Positions 26,586-35,690 of a DNA stretch of 64,000 nt are shown here, one piece after another. This DNA is from Bacteroidota bacterium (GTDB lineage Bacteria; Bacteroidota; Bacteroidia; Chitinophagales; Chitinophagaceae), in assembly GCA_023386555.1 (NCBI GenBank), contig JAEWJK010000013.1, positions 1 through 64,000 on the forward strand, written 5' to 3'. The notes under the pieces are model-generated. The model was not told where the DNA came from. It saw nothing but the letters and a program-made list of their open reading frames with translations, and made no database searches. Position 1 is the stretch's first letter. Every line of letters starts with the position of its first letter. The translations under genes and the position numbers were made by a program.

Positions 26586-28808
26586 TTATTTTATCGTATA
26601 CCTTACTCCCAAGTATATTTTTCTTCCCTGTAAAGGAGCATAGTTGTAAGAAGGATCAAAGGTGTAACCATTTGGATTCGTTACAGGATCATTTGCATTT
26701 TTATCGAATGGATCTTCTGGTCTCATTATCGGATTTGCCGGTATAAAGTCGAGAAGATTTTTTACTCCTCCATAAAATTCCCAAGTTTTGATTGTTTTTT
26801 TAGTGACTTGTAAGTTAGCTAAACAAAACCATGGTGAATACTCAGGACGATAATCATTTGGCAAAATTGGTAATCGCATTGGTCCGTACCAATTACCGGT
26901 AACATCCACAACAATGAATGGTTTTGGAAAAGTTTTAGAGAAAGAAAATGTGCCACTCCATTTTGGTGCTTGTATTTGTTGCTGCTTAACAAATTTTCCA
27001 GTTGCATCATTTCTTTTCTGGTACACGTCCATAAAGCTGATACCAATATTGAATTTATTATTGTGCAGGTAAGTCCAATCAGCATTCAAAGAAACTCCTT
27101 TACCAACACCGTGTCCGGCTAGGTTTTGATAAATAATCTTATTTGGATCAATATCATAATCAGGAATAATCTTGTTGAAATAGTATGAGTAGAAAATGTT
27201 TGCTTCAATAAATCCGGAACTCTTTGCGGAACGAATATTATACTGCCAATTGAGAATAGAATTAAATGAACGCTCAGGTTTCAGATCTTCAGCAATTATA
27301 ACATCCCTTGCACCAGTTAAAGCTGCATGATCTTCTGTGAAAATATTCACTACACGAAATCCGGTTCCTGCACTAAATCTTATCGTATGATCGGTTGCAG
27401 GCTGAAGTTTTAAAGCCAACCGTGGACTAAATACTAAACCATGATTGGAATTGTGATCTAATCTTATGCCTGTAAGTAATGTATTCCTATTACCAAAGTT
27501 CCATTCGTCTTGCACAAATAATCCAGGGAGATATGTTTTCTCAGCTTTTACTGTGGCCGGTGTATTATCATTATAGTAAGTAAATCTTTGCGCTATGCCT
27601 GCAAGTAAATTATGAGTATGAGTGATTTGTTTTGTCCAATGCATTTGCAGAAAAGCAATATTTTGTTGGGCCATATATGAAGTGGTACCATAGTAAGAAT
27701 TCTGATCATGCATGTTTGCTGACCAATTTAGAATGAATTGTTCTTTCAAAGGCAATTCATAAGTTCCGAAGAATTCTGCTCGTTTCGTGTAAATACTTTC
27801 TCCGTAAATGCTATCACCACCACGAAAAGAAGTATTCCAATTCATTTGTCCACCCCATCGATCTTCATAATACAATCTTGCCCCAGCCTGGAATTGCTTT
27901 TTACTCTTCCTTTCGAAATGCCATTTATTAAAGATTGAAACCCGGTTCTGAAGTGTTACATCTGCAAAGCCATCTTTATTGTTATCACGAGGATCGTTAT
28001 AAGCGAAATAATTAAGGCCGATCAAACCATTTGCTTTTTTTGATTTCAATTTTACTCCGGCATCAAAATTCATTTCATTCCAGGACGAATAATTAAGATC
28101 AGTGATAAACTTAGGAGCCTTGCTTGCATTTTTTGTAATAACATTTATAGTGCCTCCCATAGCTTCAGATCCATACAAAGAAGCAGCTGGACCTTTGATG
28201 ATCTCTACTCTTTCGATCATCGATAAAGGAATTCCCATTAAACCGTACACTGTTGCAAGTCCACTAACGATTGGCATTCCATCGATCAAGACCTGTGTAT
28301 AAGGTCCTTCCATTCCGTTAATATGAATGTCACCCGTATTACAAATGTTACAATTAAGCTGTGGCTTCACTCCATTTACCTGGCTTACCGCTTCAAATAA
28401 ATTAGTAGGTGCTGCTTTTTGAAAAAATTTTGGGGTGTACACTTCTACAGGAACAGGGCTCGAAGCTTTTGAAACTTCTTTCATTGTTCCAGTAACTACA
28501 ACTTCAAATAATTCATTTTGATGTTCGGAAAGATCAATTGATATTTTTAAAGGTTCATTTTTAACACTGATTTCTTTATGCAGTGTTTGAAATCCAACAG
28601 CTGAAACACGTAAGTTATGTTTCCCTGGCAATAACGCCACCTCGAATTTTCCTGTAGAGTCTGTTACAACTGCTTGCCTGGTTGATTGGATAAATACTGT
28701 TGCAGATATTACAGGTTTGCCATTTGAAATAATGATGCCTTTGACCAACTGCTGAGCCAGTGATATATTAGTGATAATCACAAAGGATATCAATAAAGAA
28801 ATTTTCAT
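26586..28808 (-). CDS. TonB-dependent receptor with cysteine motif in plug domain
   Basis: A 740-residue outer membrane receptor. A signal peptide covers residues 1-18, a carboxypeptidase-regulatory-like beta domain 20-95, the plug about 115-230 and the 22-strand barrel the rest, ending in a typical beta-signal (LGVRYTIK). The plug has Cys153 and Cys156 in NCNICN just before the GDIHINGM segment, a pattern seen in a Bacteroidota subgroup and suggestive of metal or disulfide chemistry. It imports a substrate, perhaps a metal complex, using TonB energy. The PepSY protein gene lies upstream on the same strand but ends in a terminator, so this gene probably has its own promoter in 28809-28860. 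Confidence 0.9.
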   Translation of the reverse strand: MKISLLISFVIITNISLAQQLVKGIIISNGKPVISATVFIQSTRQAVVTDSTGKFEVALLPGKHNLRVSAVGFQTLHKEISVKNEPLKISIDLSEHQNELFEVVVTGTMKEVSKASSPVPVEVYTPKFFQKAAPTNLFEAVSQVNGVKPQLNCNICNTGDIHINGMEGPYTQVLIDGMPIVSGLATVYGLMGIPLSMIERVEIIKGPAASLYGSEAMGGTINVITKNASKAPKFITDLNYSSWNEMNFDAGVKLKSKKANGLIGLNYFAYNDPRDNNKDGFADVTLQNRVSIFNKWHFERKSKKQFQAGARLYYEDRWGGQMNWNTSFRGGDSIYGESIYTKRAEFFGTYELPLKEQFILNWSANMHDQNSYYGTTSYMAQQNIAFLQMHWTKQITHTHNLLAGIAQRFTYYNDNTPATVKAEKTYLPGLFVQDEWNFGNRNTLLTGIRLDHNSNHGLVFSPRLALKLQPATDHTIRFSAGTGFRVVNIFTEDHAALTGARDVIIAEDLKPERSFNSILNWQYNIRSAKSSGFIEANIFYSYYFNKIIPDYDIDPNKIIYQNLAGHGVGKGVSLNADWTYLHNNKFNIGISFMDVYQKRNDATGKFVKQQQIQAPKWSGTFSFSKTFPKPFIVVDVTGNWYGPMRLPILPNDYRPEYSPWFCLANLQVTKKTIKTWEFYGGVKNLLDFIPANPIMRPEDPFDKNANDPVTNPNGYTFDPSYNYAPLQGRKIYLGVRYTIK

Positions 28809-28861
28809 TTTTTAGATAAGTCTAAATTTTTATTAAGACAAACTTAAACAATTATTTCAAA

Positions 28862-28894
28862 TAACAAAAAACCCTGCCGAAAATGAGCAGGGTA
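28862..28894 (-). terminator. Rho-independent terminator after the PepSY gene
   Basis: Read on the minus strand, CCCTGC pairs with GCAGGG around a 9-base loop and is followed by a run of six T. It lies 27 bases past the PepSY gene stop and 50 bases before the TonB receptor start, so it separates the two genes. Confidence 0.8.
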
Positions 28895-28920
28895 TGACTA
28901 ATAAGCTTCTTGTTGAGGAA

Positions 28921-30084
28921 TTATTTCTTTTTGATACGGTTTAGCCACATTATAACACCGGTTATTGGAAAACTCACTCCAAACAGACAAACGATAAAAG
29001 CAATGATCTTGGAAGGTGTTCCCCAAATGCTTCCGGTATGTACAGGTTTGAATGTCGAACGAACTCTTGCACCAAGGCTTCTTTCTTCAAACTTTAAAGT
29101 GCCCAATACTTTTCCGGAATATTGATCTATATAAACAGCATCAGTTGCTGATTCATGAACCGGATCTTTTCTTAATGCAGAAACATTCACCGCTTCAATA
29201 GAATCTTTCGGCATTTGAATGTTATAATAATCAACATCGGTATAAATTGTTTTAGCAACAGCTAAAGCATCATCAAAAGAAATTCTTTTTGCTTCAGCTA
29301 TATAAGTTGATTTTGGAGGAGGAGTAGCTTTAACTGGTGAGTTAGTGATCTTGTAAATTCCATCATTAAACCATTCAAAGCTCCAGGCTAAACCGGTGAA
29401 TGCAAAAATGAATAAGAAAATGCAGCTATAAAAACCAAAGACGATATGCAGATCGTGATTCAATCTTTTCCAACCGGCATCCCATTTAATTCTCAGTCTT
29501 TGCTTCAGCACCTTTCTTGTTCTTGGCCACCATAATATTACTCCGGTAATCAAGATGAAGAGAAAAATAAATGTAGAAATACCTACAATATATTTCCCAA
29601 TACCATCATTACTACCTAACAACCATCTGTGCAATGCAAATACGGTATAGAACCATGTTTCCTGGTAACTGTACTTTTCTAGTATCTGGCCTGTATAAGG
29701 GTTAATGAAGATCGTGAAGCCAGGTTGTCTTTGTGGAGCAATAGGTTTTTTTCCAACCTCGGCCTTGGGGGATGCCTTTGCAGTGTCTTTCTTTTTATCT
29801 TTTGCTGGAGGAAATGCCACACTTACTTCTGCAGATCTTTCTGCATCTTCATATAACTTAACACCATTGATTTTAGCTTTTGGAAAACTATCCTTCACAA
29901 ACTTCACCAACTCATCCGGAGAAAGTTTTGCATTTGCTGCCTCAACATAATAGCGATGTTTGTTGAGACCCATTTGCAAATCCTTCTCAAAAACAAGAAC
30001 AGCTCCTGTTAAGCATGCAATTAAAATAACAAGCCCTGCTGCAAGGCTTAAGTATAAATGTATTCTTCTGAAAAAAACTTTCAT
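28921..30084 (-). CDS. PepSY-associated membrane protein (iron/siderophore reductase-like)
   Basis: A 387-residue protein from ATG at 30084 (MKVFFRRIHLYLSLAAGL); the longer frame to 30120 adds a non-conserved dozen residues. It has the PepSY_TM layout: first helix at about 8-30, a periplasmic PepSY segment, helices around 190-215 (FIFLFILITGVILWW) and 235-255, a second periplasmic part and a last helix near 365-385. Family members sit beside TonB-dependent siderophore receptors and are thought to reduce or release imported ferric siderophores in the periplasm. Its position between two TonB receptors fits. The loop near residues 105-135 is rich in Lys, Ala and Pro. Confidence 0.85.
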   Translation of the reverse strand: MKVFFRRIHLYLSLAAGLVILIACLTGAVLVFEKDLQMGLNKHRYYVEAANAKLSPDELVKFVKDSFPKAKINGVKLYEDAERSAEVSVAFPPAKDKKKDTAKASPKAEVGKKPIAPQRQPGFTIFINPYTGQILEKYSYQETWFYTVFALHRWLLGSNDGIGKYIVGISTFIFLFILITGVILWWPRTRKVLKQRLRIKWDAGWKRLNHDLHIVFGFYSCIFLFIFAFTGLAWSFEWFNDGIYKITNSPVKATPPPKSTYIAEAKRISFDDALAVAKTIYTDVDYYNIQMPKDSIEAVNVSALRKDPVHESATDAVYIDQYSGKVLGTLKFEERSLGARVRSTFKPVHTGSIWGTPSKIIAFIVCLFGVSFPITGVIMWLNRIKKK

Positions 30085-30151
30085 CGCCGTATTTCTAAAA
30101 TGCAAAAAGAGGCAAAACATCCTGTGTTCTGCCTCTTCTTAATTGTTTTAT

Positions 30152-32599
30152 CTAAAATTTATAAGATACCGTTGCTGAGAATTGTGTTGGTGCGATAGGG
30201 TTAACACTGTAATTCTCATGTACATAATAATTATATGTGTTGGTGAGATTTGATACTTTACCCTGCACTGATATTTTCTTAAACGTATATGCTGCGGTAA
30301 GATCAATAGTTGTAAATCCTCGTACTTCGAAAATTCTGGATCTATATGTAAACGGGGCTCCTGCCTGTTTAACTACGTCTGTATTCCAACCTGCAAAACG
30401 ATCACCAACATACAGGGCAGATGCACCAATTTTGAGACCTTTAATCCTACCAATATTTATTGTATAAAACACACTGGCATTAGCTGTATGAGCCGGGTTA
30501 TTCACTAATCTTTCGCCTGTTTTAAAGCTTCCTGCTGTTGTATCATTTTTTGTAAACCGCATATAATTATAACTATACCCTGCATGTATGTTTAGTCCCT
30601 TGATCGGTTCGCTGGATAAATCAATCTCAATTCCGTCACTCATTGTTTCGCCACTTAGCATTTTAATGTTTGAATTATTATTTGCAGTTCCATCTTTTAA
30701 GAAAGGTGCTGTTTGGGCAAGATTATTATTCTTAATTCTGTACAGTGTAATATTTGCAGATAAACGACCTTCAAACAGCTCATTCTTAACACCCAACTCA
30801 AATTGATCTACTATTGATGGCTTAATAACATTACCATCAATGTCTTGTCCGCTATTAACTACAAACGAATTCGAATAGCTTGCAAAGAATGAAGTTGATC
30901 GGAAAGGCTTATAAACAATTCCTAATCTCGGAGAAAATGCTTCATCCTTTTTCGTTTTGCCTGTTACTTTAGCACCGGTAATTACGTTTGTTGAATCAAT
31001 ACCAACAGCTTCAACATACGACCATCTGATTCCGGCAAGCACATTTAATTTAGAAGTGATCTTTACCAGGTCTTGTACATAAGCACCAAAACGATTTACA
31101 GGTATTTCTCTTTTCCTGATGTTGGTTGCATTTGGAATATCAGTACGCTGAACAAACTTTGACTCATCCAGGATGTTGATCTTATCATAACCATTGCCTG
31201 GAAGTGATCCCGGAAAACTGAAATCATTGTGTAAAGTAAGATAACGATCTGCATCAATACCTGCCAACAGATCATGATTTACTTTTCCGGTATTGAACTT
31301 ACCAACAAGGTTTACCTGTCCTGTATAATAATTTTCATACATCAAAATTTTGCCTAAAGGCCTTGTCCAGTCACCATTTGATGCAGCCTGTATTCTTTCA
31401 ACAGAAAAATAATCTCTAGTATAATACTGATAAGATAAAGAGCTATTGAGTTTCCATGAATCGTTGAATTTATGTTTTACTGTTAATCCCGTAGTTGTTT
31501 GTTGCGTCACATTATATTGCCATGAAGTTCCCATAAAACGACTTCTAGGCACATCAGGAATCTTGGTGTTATCTAAACTACCGATTCCAAAGTCCGGAGT
31601 GAACTCATGATTCAAATAATCAGCTTCTAAAATCAGGTCTGTTTTGCTTCCTATTTTAAAAAGAAAAGAAGGATTGATATAGTATCTTTTTGAACTTACA
31701 TTATCACGATAGCTGTTGGCAGATTCAAATGTTCCATTAACACGATAAGCAATATGCTTGGATAAAGGACCATACACATCAAAAGCAGGTTTATACAGAT
31801 CATAACTACCAACTCGCATTGAAACTTCACCACCGAAATTAAACTTCGGTTCTTTAGTCACCATGTTTACAATTCCACCTGGAGCAACTTGTCCAAATAA
31901 GATAGCGGCACTTCCTTTCAACACTTCCACTCTTTCCAGCGTACTCATTTCAGGCATAGCACCAGCATTTACTCTTGCACCATTCTTAAAAAGATTATTG
32001 GTGCCAAAGCTGTAACCTCTTGCAGCAAAACTTTCCTGCACATTACCTCTCGTGGTGGTCATGTACACTCCATTCACATTCTTTATTACATCACTTAAAC
32101 GAAGAGCCTGCTGATCACGAATCATACCCTGTCCAATAACACTTATTGCTTGCGGAAGATCCATTGGATTGATCGCAATTTTCCCGATCTCAACTGGTCT
32201 AGCATTCAGTCTTTTATTATTGGCTATTACCACTTCAGTCAATTGTTTCACATCTTCAATCAACAACAATGAAACATTTACCTGCTGATCTTTTTTAAGT
32301 TCAACAATTCTTTGTTGTGTCTTCAAACCGATCATTGAAATCTCAAGCGTATAAACACCTTCTTTAATATTTTTTATGCTGAAGTATCCTGCGTTATCAG
32401 TAATAACAGTTCTATTCAATTCTTTCAGGAAAACTGTTACATGAGCAGCAGGTTGGTTATCGGTCGTCTTTACTTGACCTGTTACCATTCCTGCAGGTAA
32501 TTCGCCTGCAATTTTTTCTGTCTCGATTGATGTTAAGCCGGTTTGAGCAAAGCCATCAAAGCCCAAAGCAAGTAGTCCTAATATAAAAATCTTCTTCAC
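30152..32599 (-). CDS. TonB-dependent siderophore receptor
   Basis: About 815 residues if started at GTG 32599, which gives a normal signal peptide (MKKIFILGLLALGFDGFAQ); the open frame reaches back to 32650 but those 17 residues are not signal-like. It has a carboxypeptidase-regulatory-like domain (GQVKTTDNQPAAHVTVFL), a plug with NGVYMTTTRGN and ERVEVLKGSAAILFG, then a barrel with the siderophore-receptor pattern (APGGIVNMVTKEP, EAFSPRLGIVYKP) and a terminal FSATVSYKF. It likely imports ferric siderophore, and the PepSY protein gene follows 67 bases downstream on the same strand. An AraC regulator upstream may control it. Confidence 0.9.
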   Translation of the reverse strand: MKKIFILGLLALGFDGFAQTGLTSIETEKIAGELPAGMVTGQVKTTDNQPAAHVTVFLKELNRTVITDNAGYFSIKNIKEGVYTLEISMIGLKTQQRIVELKKDQQVNVSLLLIEDVKQLTEVVIANNKRLNARPVEIGKIAINPMDLPQAISVIGQGMIRDQQALRLSDVIKNVNGVYMTTTRGNVQESFAARGYSFGTNNLFKNGARVNAGAMPEMSTLERVEVLKGSAAILFGQVAPGGIVNMVTKEPKFNFGGEVSMRVGSYDLYKPAFDVYGPLSKHIAYRVNGTFESANSYRDNVSSKRYYINPSFLFKIGSKTDLILEADYLNHEFTPDFGIGSLDNTKIPDVPRSRFMGTSWQYNVTQQTTTGLTVKHKFNDSWKLNSSLSYQYYTRDYFSVERIQAASNGDWTRPLGKILMYENYYTGQVNLVGKFNTGKVNHDLLAGIDADRYLTLHNDFSFPGSLPGNGYDKINILDESKFVQRTDIPNATNIRKREIPVNRFGAYVQDLVKITSKLNVLAGIRWSYVEAVGIDSTNVITGAKVTGKTKKDEAFSPRLGIVYKPFRSTSFFASYSNSFVVNSGQDIDGNVIKPSIVDQFELGVKNELFEGRLSANITLYRIKNNNLAQTAPFLKDGTANNNSNIKMLSGETMSDGIEIDLSSEPIKGLNIHAGYSYNYMRFTKNDTTAGSFKTGERLVNNPAHTANASVFYTINIGRIKGLKIGASALYVGDRFAGWNTDVVKQAGAPFTYRSRIFEVRGFTTIDLTAAYTFKKISVQGKVSNLTNTYNYYVHENYSVNPIAPTQFSATVSYKF

Positions 32600-32731
32600 T
32601 TTCTGAATTTTGCACAAAGAGACGATGGTGCAATCAGATGATAATGCCATATCGGGAAAAACGGCTTACGGATATCGGAAAACGTTTAAGAATGTTTATG
32701 AAACAATCAGTTGTACATGAATGAAACTTTA

Positions 32732-32751
32732 GTTGCGTCGCACTCTTGTAC
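32732..32751 (-). repeat. Interspersed intergenic repeat, copy A (GCGACGC type)
   Basis: On the minus strand it reads GTACAAGAGTGCGACGCAAC, matching the repeat core with the GCG-A-CGC palindrome. It lies between the amidohydrolase gene and the siderophore receptor gene, both on the minus strand. See the finding on the repeat family. Confidence 0.6.
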
Positions 32752-32777
32752 TAAATCAAGATGGCAGCAATTTAAAC

Positions 32778-34400
32778 CTAGTAAACTTTCTTTCCGCCTG
32801 AATAAGTTGCTTGCACCTTTACATTCAACATTTCTTTCTCATCCACTTTCATCAGATCTTTATCCAGTATTATAAAATCCGCTTTCTTTTTAATTTCCAA
32901 ACTTCCAATTTCTTTTTCCATAAATCCTGCTTTGGCAGCCCAGATCGTCATTCCACGAATAGCATCTTGTCTTGTTAACGCATTTTCAATCTGAAATCCA
33001 TTGGCCGGAAAACCGGAAGCATCTTTACGTACAACAGCAGCTAAAAAAGTTTTAAAAGGCGAAATATCTTCCACCGGAAAATCTGTTCCTAAAGGTATCC
33101 ATCCATTCTGTTGCAATAATTGTTTGTAGGCATAAGCACCTTTTATACGCTCTGCACCAACTCTGTCTTTGGCCCAATACATGTCACTTGTTGCATGTGT
33201 TGGTTGAACAGAAGGAATGATGCTGTTAGCGCCAAACATTGAGAAATCATTTTCATTCACCACCTGTGCATGTTCAATTCTCCAACGTTTATCGTTTCTG
33301 CCATTCAGATATTTTGCATAGATGTTCAGAATCGTTCTGTTGCCTGAATCTCCAATAGCATGTGTACACATCTGGAAATCTGTTTTACTTAAGATGTTTG
33401 CAACAGAATCAAAATGAGAGGGAGCACTCAATAAAAATCCACTCCACTCTGGCTTATCGCTGTAAGGGTGCAACAAACATGCACCACGACTACCCAAAGC
33501 ACCATCACCATATAACTTAAATCCTTTCACGAACAGCTTATCTGTTTTATACGGACCTTTTGCTAAATACGCATCATAATTTTCTTTGGCATCACTCAGC
33601 ATTACATACAAACGCATCTGCAGTTTATCAGACTTGTGCAAAGCATCAATGATATCTACATCTGAATAACTGATGCCACAATCGGTAATGGTTGTCAGTC
33701 CTTGTTCAAAACAATTTTTTTGTGCAGCCAATAACCATTTTTCATAATCAGCTTTTGTTGCTTTCGGAATTACTTTATCTACTAATGATTCTGCATTATC
33801 AATCAATACACCAGTTAGTTTTCCATTCTTAGTTTCGATCTCACCACCAACGATAGTTTGTCCTGGCTGAATTCCTGCCAATTCAAGTGCTTTGGCATTT
33901 GCAACCGCAGCATGTCCATCTACTCTACCGATCATAACCGGTTTATCAGGGAATAAAATATTCAATGAATCATTTGTTGGAAATTGTTTACCGGGAAATT
34001 TATTCTGATCCCATCCTCTGCCTCTGATCCAAGGTTCATTTGGATGTTCATCAGCAAATTGCTTAACTCTTTGTAAAACTTCTGACCAGCTATTGCAGCC
34101 AAACAGATTCACTTCAAATAAACTCTTTCCATATCCAACGAAATGTGCATGTGCATCAATAAAACCAGGGTAGATAATTTTTCCTTCTGCATTGATTGCT
34201 TCTCTGCCGGAATATTTTTTCATTATCTCATCGTTCGTTCCAACAGCAACAATTTTCCCATCGCTGATGGCCATTGCTTCAGCTACTGAAAATGATGAAT
34301 CAACTGTATAGATCGTAGCATGATGAACGATGAGATCAACTTTTTTTACAGAACAGGATAATACTAATAAAATGAAAGGGAGAAAGAAAAACTTTCGCAT
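32778..34400 (-). CDS. YtcJ-like amidohydrolase, lipoprotein
   Basis: A 540-residue protein from ATG 34400, which gives a lipoprotein signal peptide (FFFLPFILLVLSCSVKK, lipobox LVLSC); the frame to 34433 adds a poor N-terminus. It has the metal-dependent amidohydrolase fold of the YtcJ/AepA group, with the metal-binding GFIDAHAHFVGYG near residue 85, ITDCGIS near 245, THAIGDSGNR near 348, RIEHAQVV near 371 and GTDFPVED near 438. It probably hydrolyses an amide or ester at the cell envelope; the substrate is unknown. Link to siderophore use is only positional. Confidence 0.88.
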   Translation of the reverse strand: MRKFFFLPFILLVLSCSVKKVDLIVHHATIYTVDSSFSVAEAMAISDGKIVAVGTNDEIMKKYSGREAINAEGKIIYPGFIDAHAHFVGYGKSLFEVNLFGCNSWSEVLQRVKQFADEHPNEPWIRGRGWDQNKFPGKQFPTNDSLNILFPDKPVMIGRVDGHAAVANAKALELAGIQPGQTIVGGEIETKNGKLTGVLIDNAESLVDKVIPKATKADYEKWLLAAQKNCFEQGLTTITDCGISYSDVDIIDALHKSDKLQMRLYVMLSDAKENYDAYLAKGPYKTDKLFVKGFKLYGDGALGSRGACLLHPYSDKPEWSGFLLSAPSHFDSVANILSKTDFQMCTHAIGDSGNRTILNIYAKYLNGRNDKRWRIEHAQVVNENDFSMFGANSIIPSVQPTHATSDMYWAKDRVGAERIKGAYAYKQLLQQNGWIPLGTDFPVEDISPFKTFLAAVVRKDASGFPANGFQIENALTRQDAIRGMTIWAAKAGFMEKEIGSLEIKKKADFIILDKDLMKVDEKEMLNVKVQATYSGGKKVY

Positions 34401-34459
34401 AAGAGTAGTTTGCAGCCACAAGTTTACGAACAAACGAGGAACAAGAAGCCAGAAACAGA

Positions 34460-35440
34460 CTATCGCAGCAGATCACAAGGTTTTAAGCCTGTATGTTTTT
34501 TAAATGCAGCAGAAAAATGAGAGATAGAAGAATAGCCCAGCAAAGCCGAAACATCAGTCACTGAACATGCTTTTTCGTACAATAAATACTTCGCATGTTC
34601 CATTCTTTGTTGCTGGTAAAAATCGAAAATAGTTGTACCGAATACTTCTTTAAAGCCCTTCTTCAGGTAACATTCATTCATGGCTACCTTACGGCTTAAC
34701 TCTTTTATGGTGATAGGATCACCAATGTGTTGCAGTAAAATTTCTCTTGCAAGATAGATACGTTCCCTGCCACTTTCATCTGCAAGAAATTTACAGGTAA
34801 ATGTTTCTGCATCTCTCTCTTCAACCAAACATTCAAGGCTGTATAATAACAGTTCATGAACTTTTGCATTTACAAAGATATTTTCAAGTGCTCCAGTGTA
34901 ACTATGATTCAACAAAGCATCTAGTACAAAACGTTTTTTATTACAGATAGGAAATATCTTGGTAAACGATGAAGGATGTTTAAAAGCCAGCACTTCATCT
35001 TTCCTGTTGCTAAGTTTTACATTATGTACAAACTGGTGTAGGAAAGTAGAGGTAAAATGAAAATTGAATACGTCAACTGTCTGCATTTTACCGCTGCAAT
35101 TCATGGTAGGAATTTCAGCACAATTGCCACAGCTTTTTTCAGGGCAATATTTGTTTCCGGTAGTGCAAAAACGTAGCTCAAGATAATTGTCTTCAGGTCT
35201 GGAACTGTTGTAATGATACACTAACATACCAGTATCTTCCGCTACCCAGGGATGTTGGGCATAATGCCTCCTGATAACATAATTAATAGAACCAGGAATA
35301 TTCTGTTCTTTCTGGTAAAGCACCTCAAGACTCGGTTCAATACCATTTTTATGTGCAACTTTTAATATGTCCAGTACCTGTAACAATCGATGTAGCCTGA
35401 TTTGAAACGCAAAATTAATGTATAAACATGGGTATTTCAA
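34460..35440 (-). CDS. AraC-family regulator with a cysteine cluster
   Basis: A 326-residue regulator. The C-terminal 100 residues form two helix-turn-helix units of the AraC type (ITIKELSRKVAMNECYLKKG and VTDVSALLGYSSISHFSAAF). The N-terminal half is unlike the sugar-binding cupin of AraC and holds Cys92, Cys99, Cys104, Cys107 and Cys115 within 24 residues, a likely metal or Fe-S site. The position next to siderophore uptake genes suggests an iron-responsive regulator. The start is unsettled: TTG at 35440 is the longest frame, and TTG at 35386 would shorten it by 18 residues; there is no early ATG. It is divergent from gyrB. Confidence 0.88.
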   Translation of the reverse strand: MKYPCLYINFAFQIRLHRLLQVLDILKVAHKNGIEPSLEVLYQKEQNIPGSINYVIRRHYAQHPWVAEDTGMLVYHYNSSRPEDNYLELRFCTTGNKYCPEKSCGNCAEIPTMNCSGKMQTVDVFNFHFTSTFLHQFVHNVKLSNRKDEVLAFKHPSSFTKIFPICNKKRFVLDALLNHSYTGALENIFVNAKVHELLLYSLECLVEERDAETFTCKFLADESGRERIYLAREILLQHIGDPITIKELSRKVAMNECYLKKGFKEVFGTTIFDFYQQQRMEHAKYLLYEKACSVTDVSALLGYSSISHFSAAFKKHTGLKPCDLLR

Positions 35441-35525
35441 CTGATGTTAGTCATGATAGCGTCATTAACGATCTTTTAAGAGCAGATATCCCTTTTCCTG
35501 TCTTGGTGAGCAAGATTGGGAACCT

Positions 35526-35542
35526 CAAGTGAGTGACACAAC
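35526..35542 (+). repeat. Interspersed intergenic repeat, copy B (GTGACAC type)
   Basis: Reads CAAGTGAGTGACACAAC, in the 250-base divergent gap between the AraC gene and gyrB. It matches copies at 39896, 48404 and 56370 over 16 or more bases. The rest of this gap holds a probable gyrB -7 box and nothing else recognisable. Confidence 0.7.
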
Positions 35543-35637
35543 CGGTGTTGCAAAATGAACTGAACGCTGGTGCAAAAAAGGTTGAAAACAGTTGTGAAAT
35601 CTCAACTCAAAATCAGGGAAAAACGGTTGATTTTCGG

Positions 35638-35645
35638 TAACTTTG
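35638..35645 (+). promoter_or_regulatory. Possible -7 box for gyrB
   Basis: TAACTTTG matches the Bacteroidota -7 consensus TAnnTTTG exactly and lies 46 bases before the gyrB ATG. No convincing -33 TTTG was found at the usual distance. Confidence 0.45.
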
Positions 35646-35690
35646 CGAGCCTTTCAATTATTATAATAATCTATCCAGATAAGGACATTT

